Assembly (NCBI GenBank): GCA_014841595.1
Contig: JACYUE010000001.1
Location: forward strand, 2,468,996 to 2,532,995
Source of the DNA: Oxalobacteraceae sp. CFBP 8761
GTDB taxonomy: Bacteria > Pseudomonadota > Gammaproteobacteria > Burkholderiales > Burkholderiaceae_D
Length of the DNA: 64,000 nt
Reading direction: 5' to 3'
How positions within the stretch are numbered: position 1 is the stretch's first letter; every line of letters starts with the position of its first letter. Position numbers and translations under genes: made by a program. The notes below the pieces were generated by a model. The model saw only the letters and a program-made list of their open reading frames with translations. It was not told the origin of the DNA and ran no database searches. Positions 8,211 to 17,532 of the stretch are shown piece by piece.

Positions 8211-8236
8211 TGGGCGGCCGATGCCCTGGCCGCCCA
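8211..8236 (-). terminator. Intrinsic terminator, probably of the sdaA transcript
   Basis: Perfect 9-bp stem TGGGCGGCC (8211-8219) / GGCCGCCCA (8228-8236) with an 8-base loop. Read on the minus strand it is followed by ATTTTATT. Without the insertion sequence it would lie about 30 bp after the sdaA stop, so the element has separated sdaA from its terminator. Confidence 0.6.
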
Positions 8237-8239
8237 ACG

Positions 8240-8247
8240 ATTGCCGA
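8240..8247. repeat. Target-site duplication, left copy
   Basis: ATTGCCGA at 8240-8247 is repeated exactly at 9317-9324, directly outside the two inverted repeats. Eight bases is the duplication length expected for IS1595-family elements. Confidence 0.9.
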
Positions 8248-8270
8248 GGCGCAGTCAACGTTAAATAGTG
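8248..8270 (+). repeat. Left terminal inverted repeat of the IS1595-like element
   Basis: Begins GGCGCAGTCA. It matches the reverse complement of 9294-9316 at 18 of 23 positions, with the first 10 identical. Confidence 0.85.
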
Positions 8271-8334
8271 CCGAGCTATGAACTGATGTGCATTTTCGTG
8301 GTCCAACCCCTGTCGTCAGCGCCAGGAGTCGAGC

Positions 8335-9303
8335 ATGAAAGCACCCCGTTTCACGCGTTGGTTCGCCAACTTGCCATTGCTGAACGTCCCGCAGCGCCGG
8401 CAGGTGCTGGATGCCTTGCATCCTGCCGCCGGGCTCGACCAGGTCGTCGCACTCATCGCGCACGCCAGGTCGCCGGGCCGCTGTTGCCCCCGCTGTGGCA
8501 GCGTGCGCTGTAACCGGCACGGGTTCGCCAACGACCTGCAACGCTTCCGGTGCTGCGATTGCGGACGCACCTTCAATGACCTCACCGGCACGCCTCTGGC
8601 GAGGCTCAGGCACAAGGCCAAGTGGCTCGCCTATTCACAAGTTCTGCTCGATTCACTGCCTGTACGCAAGGCGGCAGACCTGGTTGGCGTGCACCGCAAC
8701 ACGGCTTTCCGCTGGCGCCACCGCTTCCTGCATTGGATCAAGCTCGACCGGCCGAAGATCCTGAATGGTATCGTCGAAGCCGATGAAACCTTTCTGCTTG
8801 AATCGCAGAAAGGTTCGCGTGCGCTCGACCGGCCCGCGCGGCGGCGGGGTGGCCGCGCCGCCAGGCCCGGCATTTCCGGAGAACTCGACTGCATTCTGGT
8901 GGCACGTGACCGCAACGGACGCACGGTCGATGCCGTCACGGGGCGCGGCGCATTGACGGCCGTGCAGCTCGAACGCGACTTGCTGCCCAGACTCGATCCC
9001 CAGTCCTTTCTGGTCAGCGACAGCCATGTCGCCTACAGGGCTTTTGCACGCAAGCACGGGATCACGCACGAGACCGTCAATCTGCATTCCGGGGTACGGG
9101 CCAGGCGCCTGGGCAGCCTGGCAATTCACGTGCAAAACGTGAATGCCTATCATCAGCGCTTCAAGGATTGGTTGCGGGGCTTTCGCGGTGTGGCGTCGCG
9201 CTATCTCGCCAACTATCTGGGTTGGCGCTGGGCTCTGGATGGCGAGAGAGTACGTTCACCAGAACAATTGCTGCACATCGCAATCAGAGTCATCAATACG
9301 TAA
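8335..9303 (+). CDS. IS1595-family transposase (ISXO2-like)
   Basis: A 322-residue transposase. The N-terminus has a zinc ribbon: C-x2-C in CCPRCGSVRC near residue 47 and a second pair in RCCDCGRTF near residue 65. Next comes a helix-turn-helix-like segment (AADLVGVHRNTAFRWRHRFL). The ISXO2-like catalytic domain has its first Asp in VEADETFLLESQKG, the second in LVSDSHVAY, and the third family residue in VNAYHQRFKDWLRGFRGVAS. It ends with YLANYLGWRW, as in relatives. AGGAG six bases upstream supports ATG 8335. There is no frameshift or stop, so it is probably functional. Confidence 0.93.
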   Translation: MKAPRFTRWFANLPLLNVPQRRQVLDALHPAAGLDQVVALIAHARSPGRCCPRCGSVRCNRHGFANDLQRFRCCDCGRTFNDLTGTPLARLRHKAKWLAYSQVLLDSLPVRKAADLVGVHRNTAFRWRHRFLHWIKLDRPKILNGIVEADETFLLESQKGSRALDRPARRRGGRAARPGISGELDCILVARDRNGRTVDAVTGRGALTAVQLERDLLPRLDPQSFLVSDSHVAYRAFARKHGITHETVNLHSGVRARRLGSLAIHVQNVNAYHQRFKDWLRGFRGVASRYLANYLGWRWALDGERVRSPEQLLHIAIRVINT

Positions 9304-9316
9304 TGCTGACTGCGCC
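9294..9316 (-). repeat. Right terminal inverted repeat of the IS1595-like element
   Basis: On the minus strand it begins GGCGCAGTCA like the left end. It contains the TAA stop of the transposase gene (9301-9303). Confidence 0.85.
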
Positions 9317-9324
9317 ATTGCCGA
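9317..9324. repeat. Target-site duplication, right copy
   Basis: ATTGCCGA, identical to 8240-8247, directly next to the right inverted repeat. Confidence 0.9.
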
Positions 9325-9335
9325 ACCGATGTAAA

Positions 9336-10718
9336 TCAGCACGCGGCGTGATTGACCGTCACGACGTGGATCGCCAGGCCGCCCAGCGACGTTTCCTTGT
9401 ACTTGACCTGCATGTCCGCGCCCGTCTGGCGCATCGTCTCGATCACGCTGTCCAGGCTCACGAAGTGCACGCCATCGCCCTTGAGCGCCAGCGACGCCGC
9501 CGTGATCGCCTTGATCGCGCCCATGCCGTTGCGCTCGATGCACGGGATCTGCACCAGGCCGCCGATCGGGTCACAGGTCATGCCCAGATGGTGTTCGATG
9601 CCGATTTCGGCCGCATTCTCGATCTGCTCGTTGGTGCCGCCCAGCGCCGCAACGAGGCCCGCTGCCGCCATCGCGCACGCCACGCCAACCTCGCCCTGGC
9701 AACCCACTTCGGCGCCCGAGATCGACGCGTTCTTCTTGCACAGCATGCCGATCGCAGCCGACGTGAGCAGAAAGTCGCGCACGCCGCGCTGCGGATCGAT
9801 CGGGCGGCAGTCTTCGGCGTAGTAGCGCAGCACGGCCGGGATGATGCCGGCTGCGCCGTTGGTCGGCGCCGTAACGACACGGCCACCGGCGGCGTTTTCT
9901 TCGTTGACTGCCATCGCGTACAGGCTGACCTGCTGCACGGCGTCGTGCGGCAAGGCGTTCTGCGGCTGGGTTTCCTGCGCCTGCTTCCACAGGGCGGCCG
10001 CGCGGCGGCGCACATTCAGGCCGCCCGGCAGGCGCCCTTCCGTCTTCAGGCCCTGGCAGATACAGTCGCGCATCACGCGCCACAGGCGGTCCAGGCCGGC
10101 ATCGAGGTCGGCGTCGCTCATGCGCACACGCTCGTTCGCGCGCAGCATGTGCGGGATCGTCAGGCCGTGCGTACGGCCATGCTCGAGCAGCTGGACCATT
10201 GTGTCGAACGGGTACGGCACCGGCGTGCCGACGGGTTCCGCGGCGCGCGCCTGCGCTTCGCCGGCCGCCGTGATGAAGCCGCCGCCGACCGAATAATAGA
10301 TGCGTTCGATGATGCTGCCATCGCGCAGCTGCAGCACGAAGCGCATGCCGTTCGGGTGTTCGGGCAGCGTCGACGCTTTGTGCCAGACCAGGTGGACACG
10401 GGCGTCGAACGGCACGGTCTTGATGCCCAGCAGTGCGATCTGTCCATCGAGCGCGGCGAGATCGAGCTTGTCGTCGACCGAGGCCGGATCGAGCTCCTGC
10501 GGCGTCTCGCCCATCAGGCCCAGGATCACGGCCTTGTCGGTGGCATGGCCGACGCCGGTCAGCGCCAGCGAACCGTACAGGTGCGCCTCGACGCCAACCG
10601 CCTCGTCCAGCATGCCGCTCTCGAGCAGAAAGCGGCGCGCCGCGACCATCGGGCCCACCGTGTGGGAACTCGACGGGCCGATGCCGATCTTGAACAAATC
10701 AAACACGCTCATGTCCAT
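9336..10718 (-). CDS. sdaA: L-serine ammonia-lyase, iron-sulfur type
   Basis: A 460-residue enzyme deaminating L-serine to pyruvate with an oxygen-sensitive 4Fe-4S cluster. The N-terminal domain starts MDMSVFDLFKIGIGPSSSHT, which is family-diagnostic. Cluster Cys candidates are in KKNASISGAEVGCQG, MTCDPIGGLVQIPC and the preceding MLCKK. The length matches E. coli SdaA (454). It lies about 37 bp after the threonine dehydrogenase gene on the same strand. kbl, dehydrogenase and sdaA therefore form a threonine/serine breakdown operon: threonine to glycine plus acetyl-CoA, and serine to pyruvate. Its terminator was displaced by the insertion sequence 20 bp after its stop. Confidence 0.94.
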   Translation of the reverse strand: MDMSVFDLFKIGIGPSSSHTVGPMVAARRFLLESGMLDEAVGVEAHLYGSLALTGVGHATDKAVILGLMGETPQELDPASVDDKLDLAALDGQIALLGIKTVPFDARVHLVWHKASTLPEHPNGMRFVLQLRDGSIIERIYYSVGGGFITAAGEAQARAAEPVGTPVPYPFDTMVQLLEHGRTHGLTIPHMLRANERVRMSDADLDAGLDRLWRVMRDCICQGLKTEGRLPGGLNVRRRAAALWKQAQETQPQNALPHDAVQQVSLYAMAVNEENAAGGRVVTAPTNGAAGIIPAVLRYYAEDCRPIDPQRGVRDFLLTSAAIGMLCKKNASISGAEVGCQGEVGVACAMAAAGLVAALGGTNEQIENAAEIGIEHHLGMTCDPIGGLVQIPCIERNGMGAIKAITAASLALKGDGVHFVSLDSVIETMRQTGADMQVKYKETSLGGLAIHVVTVNHAAC

Positions 10719-10754
10719 CTTGTGTCTCCTGCTTTTTTATTTTAAGGCGAGGTC

Positions 10755-11717
10755 TTACGCTGCTGCCTTGATGCCGACGTCGATATTGGCCAGCATCGAA
10801 TCGACCATTTCGTCGATGCCGATGCGCGATTGCCAGCCCCAGTCCGCGGTCGCGCGGCTGTCGTCCAGGCTTTTGGGCCACGAGTCGGCGATCTGCTGGC
10901 GGCTGTCCGGCGCGTAGGCGATGGCGAAATCAGGCCGCGCTTTCTGGATTGCGGCGGCCAGTTCACGCGGGTTGAACGAGACGCCGGCCACGTTGTACGA
11001 CGAACGGATCGCGACCTGTTCGGCGGGTGCTTCCATCAGTTCGATGGTGGCGCGGATCGCGTCGGGCATGTAGATCATCGGCAGCGTGGTCTCGGGGCCG
11101 AGGAAGCATTCGTAGGTCTCGTCGCGCAGCGCCGCATGGAAGATCGCGATCGCGTAATCGGTGGTGCCGCCGCCCGGTGGCGACTTGTAGCTGATGATGC
11201 CCGGGTAGCGAATGCTGCGCACGTCCACGCCATACTTGCTGTGATAGTACTCGCACAGACGCTCGCCGGCCAGCTTGCTGATGCCGTAGATCGTGGTCGG
11301 GTCCATGATTGTGAACTGCGGCGTCTGTTCGCCCGGCGTGTTCGGGCCGAAGGCGGCGATCGACGAGGGCCAGAAGACTTTCAGTGGCTTGCCGACGTCG
11401 CCGCGCTCGCGCGCGATTTCGAGGATGTTGAGCAGGCCATCCATGTTCAGGCTCCAGGCCTTGAGTGGCGCTTTTTCGCCGGTGGCCGACAGCATGGCGG
11501 CCAGCTGGTAGACCTGGGTGATGTCTTCGTCGGCGATCAGGCTTGCCAGCGCGTCGTTGTCCAGCACGTTCAGGCGGGTGTAGCGCGCCGCGCCGTACAG
11601 GTTGTTCTCGCCGATGTCCGACGCGATGACGTTCTGCGCGCCGTGGCGCTCGGCCAGCGCGCTGACCAGTTCACTGCCGATCTGGCCGTTGGCGCCGATG
11701 ATGAGGATGCGTTCCAT
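10755..11717 (-). CDS. L-threonine 3-dehydrogenase, SDR (epimerase-like) type
   Basis: A 320-residue extended short-chain dehydrogenase. The Rossmann motif is IIGANGQIGSEL at residues 6-17 and the catalytic YxxxK is in TIYGISKLAGERLCEYY at about residue 144. The family includes NAD-dependent threonine dehydrogenases unrelated to zinc-type Tdh. Placement directly after kbl supports oxidation of threonine to 2-amino-3-ketobutyrate, the Kbl substrate. It is separated from kbl by 30 bp. A sugar-nucleotide epimerase is the alternative by fold, but the neighbour and the motif PGIISYKSPPGGGTTDYA favour threonine dehydrogenase. Confidence 0.9.
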   Translation of the reverse strand: MERILIIGANGQIGSELVSALAERHGAQNVIASDIGENNLYGAARYTRLNVLDNDALASLIADEDITQVYQLAAMLSATGEKAPLKAWSLNMDGLLNILEIARERGDVGKPLKVFWPSSIAAFGPNTPGEQTPQFTIMDPTTIYGISKLAGERLCEYYHSKYGVDVRSIRYPGIISYKSPPGGGTTDYAIAIFHAALRDETYECFLGPETTLPMIYMPDAIRATIELMEAPAEQVAIRSSYNVAGVSFNPRELAAAIQKARPDFAIAYAPDSRQQIADSWPKSLDDSRATADWGWQSRIGIDEMVDSMLANIDVGIKAAA

Positions 11718-11747
11718 GCTGTGTTTCCTTGCCTATGTATTTATTAT

Positions 11748-12953
11748 TTATTGTTGCTTGATGATGCCCAGCTCGCGGCCGGCTTGTTCGAATGCCTTGA
11801 GCACGATGTCCAGCTGTTCGCGGGTGTGCGCCGCCGACAGTTGCACGCGCACGCGCGCCTGGCCCATCGGCACCACCGGATAGAAGAAACCCGACAGCAG
11901 CACGCCCAGCTCGAACATGCGCGCCGCGAATTTCTGCGCGACTGGTGCGTCGAACAGCATCACCGGCACCACCGGGTGCGTGCCCGGCTTGATGGTAAAG
12001 CCGATGCGCTCGATCTCGGCGCGGAAGTACGCGGTGTTCTCCATCAGGCGGTCACGCAGTTCGGTCGACTTCGAGATGCGCTCGAGTACCGCGAGCGAGG
12101 CGCCGGCAATCATCGGCGCGAGCGTGTTCGAGAACAGGTACGGGCGCGATTTCTGGCGCAGCGTCTCGATCACTTCTTTCTTGCCCGACGTGAAACCGCC
12201 CATCGCGCCGCCCAGGGCCTTGCCCAGCGTACCGGTGATGATGTCGATCTTGCCGATCACGCCGCAGTGTTCGTGCGTGCCGCGACCGGTCGCGCCCATG
12301 AAGCCCGATGCGTGGCACTCGTCGATCATCGTCAGCGCACCGTATTGCTCGGCCAGTGCGACGATCTTGTCCAGCTGGGCGATCGTGCCGTCCATCGAGA
12401 ACACGCCGTCGGTGACGATGATCTTGTGGCGCTTGCCCGCTTCGGTGGCCGCGATCAGCTGCTTTTCGAGATCCGCCATGTCGTTGTTGGCGTAGCGGTA
12501 GCGCGCCGCCTTGCACAGGCGCACGCCGTCGATGATCGACGCGTGGTTCAGCGCGTCAGAGATGATCGCGTCGTTCTCGTCGAACAGCGGCTCGAACACG
12601 CCGCCGTTGGCGTCGAACGCGGCGGCGTACAGAATCGTGTCTTCGGTGCCCAGAAATGTCGACAGCGCCGCTTCCAGTTCCTTGTGCACGGTCTGGGTGC
12701 CGCAGATGAAGCGCACTGACGACAGGCCGTAGCCGTATTTTTCCAGTGCGGCGGCGGCGGCTTGCTGGGTTTCCGGATCGCCCGCCAGGCCCAGGTAATT
12801 GTTGGCGCACATATTGATCAGGGTGCGGCCATCCTGCGCGACCACTTCGGCGCCCTGGCGCGAAGCCAGTACGCGTTCCGGCTTGAACAGGCCGTCGCTA
12901 CGCAAGGTGTCGAGTTTTTGCTGCAGGCCGTTGTAGAAAGTCTGGTCGCTCAT
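11748..12953 (-). CDS. kbl: Glycine C-acetyltransferase (2-amino-3-ketobutyrate CoA ligase)
   Basis: A 401-residue PLP enzyme of the alpha-oxoamine synthase family that cleaves 2-amino-3-ketobutyrate with CoA to glycine and acetyl-CoA. Diagnostic blocks are MCANNYLGL near residue 50, MIDECHASGFMGATGRGTHE in the middle, and the PLP lysine in TGTLGKALGGAMGG at about residue 240. The length is that of E. coli Kbl (398). The start MSDQTFYNGLQ at 12953 matches the family. An upstream extension to 13064 would overlap the regulatory region shared with the divergent HTH-cupin gene. It is first in the kbl / threonine dehydrogenase / sdaA operon. Confidence 0.95.
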   Translation of the reverse strand: MSDQTFYNGLQQKLDTLRSDGLFKPERVLASRQGAEVVAQDGRTLINMCANNYLGLAGDPETQQAAAAALEKYGYGLSSVRFICGTQTVHKELEAALSTFLGTEDTILYAAAFDANGGVFEPLFDENDAIISDALNHASIIDGVRLCKAARYRYANNDMADLEKQLIAATEAGKRHKIIVTDGVFSMDGTIAQLDKIVALAEQYGALTMIDECHASGFMGATGRGTHEHCGVIGKIDIITGTLGKALGGAMGGFTSGKKEVIETLRQKSRPYLFSNTLAPMIAGASLAVLERISKSTELRDRLMENTAYFRAEIERIGFTIKPGTHPVVPVMLFDAPVAQKFAARMFELGVLLSGFFYPVVPMGQARVRVQLSAAHTREQLDIVLKAFEQAGRELGIIKQQ

Positions 12954-13020
12954 GGTGTTTTTCCTGTTCCGTGGATGGTCCGGCTTGACCGGCAGTTGGC
13001 GGATGCTGTACCGTGGGTTT

Positions 13021-13054
13021 GTTCGATGTAGAAGACTTATCCTGTATATCGAAC
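13021..13054. promoter_or_regulatory. Inverted repeat between kbl and the HTH-cupin regulator
   Basis: GTTCGATGTAGA at 13021-13032 pairs with the reverse of 13043-13054, which ends ATCGAAC. The outer 7 bases are perfect and 10 of 12 match. It lies in the divergent region upstream of kbl and is the best candidate site for the neighbouring regulator. Confidence 0.45.
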
Positions 13055-13127
13055 AAAGATTCAATATAGTGGATATTACCCGCGCCCAATCGACTTGGCA
13101 AGCCGGTCCTCAACACCTTATGCGGCA

Positions 13128-13703
13128 ATGAATACAATTTCAACCAACAACGCGCCACCCGAAGTCGGCGCCACACTGCAACGCCTGCGCCTGGCCCGTG
13201 GCCTGACGCTGGAAGACCTGTCGCGCATTGCCGGCGTCTCGAAATCGATGCTGTCGCAGATCGAACGCGAAAAAGCCAACCCCACCATCGCCATCACCTG
13301 GCGCTTGGCCAATGCACTGGGCGTGCAGATTAGCGAACTGCTGTCGTCCGACGTGCGCCCGACGGAACTCATCCGGCTGGTGGACGCGCACGAAATCCCC
13401 ACCCTGCCCGGCGCGCACGCCGGCTATTCGCTGCGCATCCTCGGCCCGATGGATTTGGCCGGCAAGTATGAATGGTATGAGCTGACCCTGGCGCCCGGTG
13501 GCGAACTGGCGTCGCAGGCGCACGATCCGGGGACGGGCGAACACCTGACAGTGATCACGGGGACCGTGGAGCTGGAAGTGGGACCGGAGAAGAAAAAGGT
13601 GCGCCACGGCGCGACGGCGCGCTACCCGGCCGACCAGAATCATGTGATCCGCAATACGGGCAAGACCGAGGCCAAGGCCGTGCTGGTGGTCGTGCACCGC
13701 TAG
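13128..13703 (+). CDS. XRE-cupin transcriptional regulator
   Basis: A 191-residue regulator with an N-terminal helix-turn-helix (about residues 12-66; LEDLSRIAGVSKSMLSQIER) and a C-terminal cupin sensor domain (about 100-190; GEHLTVITGTVELEVG and HVIRNTGKTEAKAVLVV). Such proteins sense a small molecule, often an amino acid or amine, through the cupin. It is divergent from the kbl operon, so it is a likely regulator of threonine and serine breakdown (inference). An in-frame TTG at 13095 exists, but ATG 13128 with NTISTNNAPPEVG is the normal family start. A strong terminator follows at 13734. Confidence 0.88.
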   Translation: MNTISTNNAPPEVGATLQRLRLARGLTLEDLSRIAGVSKSMLSQIEREKANPTIAITWRLANALGVQISELLSSDVRPTELIRLVDAHEIPTLPGAHAGYSLRILGPMDLAGKYEWYELTLAPGGELASQAHDPGTGEHLTVITGTVELEVGPEKKKVRHGATARYPADQNHVIRNTGKTEAKAVLVVVHR

Positions 13704-13733
13704 TAGAAACACCAGGCGACAGACACACAAAAC

Positions 13734-13767
13734 AACATGGCCGCCGGATCGCTCCGGCGGCCATGTT
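13734..13767. terminator. Long bidirectional terminator hairpin
   Basis: Perfect 15-bp stem (13734-13748 with 13753-13767), 4-base loop TCGC, flanked by AACA/TGTT ends. It lies between the convergent HTH-cupin and prolyl oligopeptidase genes and could serve both, although the T-tracts are weak. Confidence 0.6.
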
Positions 13768-13782
13768 TGCATGCGCCTGGGG

Positions 13783-15954
<2,172 letters not shown>

Positions 15955-16047
15955 GTTGTTCTCGGTCTGTGAATGATGAGGTCGGCTTGTGGCCGCAGGG
16001 CATCATAGCGCGAAACGAGAACAGTGCAAACCGCCCGCCCGCGGCGG

Positions 16048-16695
16048 CTACATCAGGCCAAGGGCGCGCCTGGCCACGGGATTGCCGGCGCCTGCCGCAT
16101 GGCGGTACCAGTACAGGGCGCGCGCGCTGCTGGCTGTCACGCCCAGGCCGCGCGCGTACATATGCGCCAGCTGGACCTGCGCCGCGACGTGCCCCTGCAA
16201 GGCGGCCTTGCGGTACCACGCCATCGCCAGCGGATGACTGACCGTAACGCCCAGCCCATGCAGATAGCCGTGCGCCAGCTGCGCCTGCGCGCGCGCCATG
16301 CCCTGCTCGGCCGCCCGGTAGAACCAGCTCAGTGCAGTGGGATGCGACAGCGTCACGCCGCGGCCCTTGCGGTACAGCAGGCCGAGATTGTATTGCGCCG
16401 AGCGATCGCCCTGCTGCGCTGCGCGACGGAACCAGCGCGCAGCGAGCGCGTGGTCGGGCGGCACGCCCCGGCCGCTGTAGTGCAAGGCGCCGAGATGGTT
16501 CTGGGCATAGGCCAGGCCGTGCGAGGCCGCGCGCGCCAGCCAGGCGGCGGCCTGCGCATCGTCGCGCTCGACGCCGTGGCCGCGCAGGTAGAGCTGGGCC
16601 AGGTTGAACTGGGCATACGGATTGCCTTGCCAGGCAGCGCGGCGATACCAGGAGAACGTCGCGGCGCCGGCGCGGGCGGCATGGTCGGAGCTCAT
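16048..16695 (-). CDS. Sel1-repeat protein
   Basis: A 215-residue protein made almost wholly of Sel1-like repeats of about 36 residues. Each has the pattern A-x2-WYRRAA...G...AQ-x2-L-x3-Y-x2-G-x-GV, for example AWQGNPYAQFNLAQLYLRG, then four or five more copies. Such solenoids bind other proteins. There is no signal peptide or membrane segment, so it is probably cytosolic. AGGA before ATG 16695 supports the start. It is not obviously co-transcribed with the exonuclease gene, whose stop is 139 bp upstream. The partner is unknown. Confidence 0.85.
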   Translation of the reverse strand: MSSDHAARAGAATFSWYRRAAWQGNPYAQFNLAQLYLRGHGVERDDAQAAAWLARAASHGLAYAQNHLGALHYSGRGVPPDHALAARWFRRAAQQGDRSAQYNLGLLYRKGRGVTLSHPTALSWFYRAAEQGMARAQAQLAHGYLHGLGVTVSHPLAMAWYRKAALQGHVAAQVQLAHMYARGLGVTASSARALYWYRHAAGAGNPVARRALGLM

Positions 16696-16833
16696 CCAGA
16701 TCCTTTCGGCAAGTCGTGCGAACGGCCGCAGGCGCAGCCGATTCCATTGCCAAAAGTTTAAGTAGATCGGGGCTACGCGGTTTGCGAGCGCACAATCAGG
16801 ATGTCAGGCAAGGTCAGTTGCCATCAGTTGCCA

Positions 16834-17499
16834 TCAGCTGCAATGCGCCTCGGCAGCCATCCGGCGTTCGCGCACGGTGGCCGCGTATTTTTCGAGAAAT
16901 ACCGGGATCTTGGCGGCAGCGACTTTGTTGATCGACACCAGCAGACTCGGCTCGACGCGATCGATGCCGCAGGTGCGCCCGAGATGCCGCGCAGCATGCA
17001 GCAGCACGTCGGCGGCGACCTGGGCGTCGGCCTCGGCCCGGTGGGCGGTGCCGACAAAGGGAATGCCGAGCTGGCTCGACAGCTGGCCCAGCTTGTAGCT
17101 GACCAGGCCCGGGAACAGGCGGCGCGACAGTTTCAGCGAGCACACGAGGCCCACGTGCTGCGTCGTGCGGCCCAGGCGCGCACCTTCGGCCTTCAAAAAC
17201 TTTTCGTCGAAGCTGGCGTTGTGCGCCGACAGGACGTCGCCGCCGATGAAGTCGAGCAGCTCGGGGACGACCTGGTGCGAAGGCGGTGCGCTGTCGACCA
17301 TCTGCTGGGTGATGCCGGTGAGGGCCGTGATGAACGACGGCACGCGCACGCCGCAGTTGACGAGCGAGACATAACGCTCGGTCACTTCGCCGCCAACGAT
17401 GCGCAGTGCCGCCACTTCCGTGATGCGGTCGCCCATGTCAGGCGACAGGCCGGTGGTCTCGAAGTCGAGCATCACCAGCGGTCGGTCGAACATACTCAT
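16834..17499 (-). CDS. DEDDh 3'-5' exonuclease, DnaQ-like
   Basis: A 221-residue exonuclease distinct from the true epsilon subunit encoded at 35.2 kb. The DEDDh residues are visible: VMLDFETTG (residues 9-17), NASFDEKFLKAEG near 94, and the HRAEADAQVAADV His-Asp pair near 155. The two-metal site removes nucleotides from 3' ends of DNA or RNA. AAGGAG five bases upstream of ATG 17499 is a good ribosome site. The gene starts 33 bp after the YegD-like chaperone gene on the same strand, suggesting one transcript. The substrate is not known. Confidence 0.88.
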   Translation of the reverse strand: MSMFDRPLVMLDFETTGLSPDMGDRITEVAALRIVGGEVTERYVSLVNCGVRVPSFITALTGITQQMVDSAPPSHQVVPELLDFIGGDVLSAHNASFDEKFLKAEGARLGRTTQHVGLVCSLKLSRRLFPGLVSYKLGQLSSQLGIPFVGTAHRAEADAQVAADVLLHAARHLGRTCGIDRVEPSLLVSINKVAAAKIPVFLEKYAATVRERRMAAEAHCS

Positions 17500-17532
17500 C
17501 CTTGCTCCTTTGTGTGCTTTTCCAGCGGGGTG

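Larger units (their letters stand above)
8248..9316 (+). mobile_element. Intact IS1595-family insertion sequence, 1069 bp
   Basis: The element is bounded by imperfect inverted repeats of about 23 bp (18 matches) that both begin GGCGCAGTCA: left at 8248-8270, right at 9294-9316. It is flanked by the perfect 8-bp duplication ATTGCCGA. It carries one complete transposase gene with a stop codon inside the right repeat. The intact ends, identical duplications and full-length gene indicate a recent and possibly still active insertion. It sits between sdaA and the sdaA terminator, upstream of thrC, and is transcribed against both. Confidence 0.93.

Noticed and set aside
6458-8281. Long open frame of about 600 codons on the plus strand opposite thrC
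   Set aside because: It is an antisense shadow caused by high GC at third codon positions. It is rich in Arg and low-complexity sequence and lacks domains, while thrC on the other strand has full conservation. The same applies to long frames opposite kbl (10830-12719), cphA (23770-26370) and aceB (37825-39729).
16834-17499. Second copy of dnaQ
   Set aside because: It shares the DEDDh residues but differs elsewhere, and the true epsilon gene is at 35236-35937 next to rnhA. It is listed as a DnaQ-like exonuclease.
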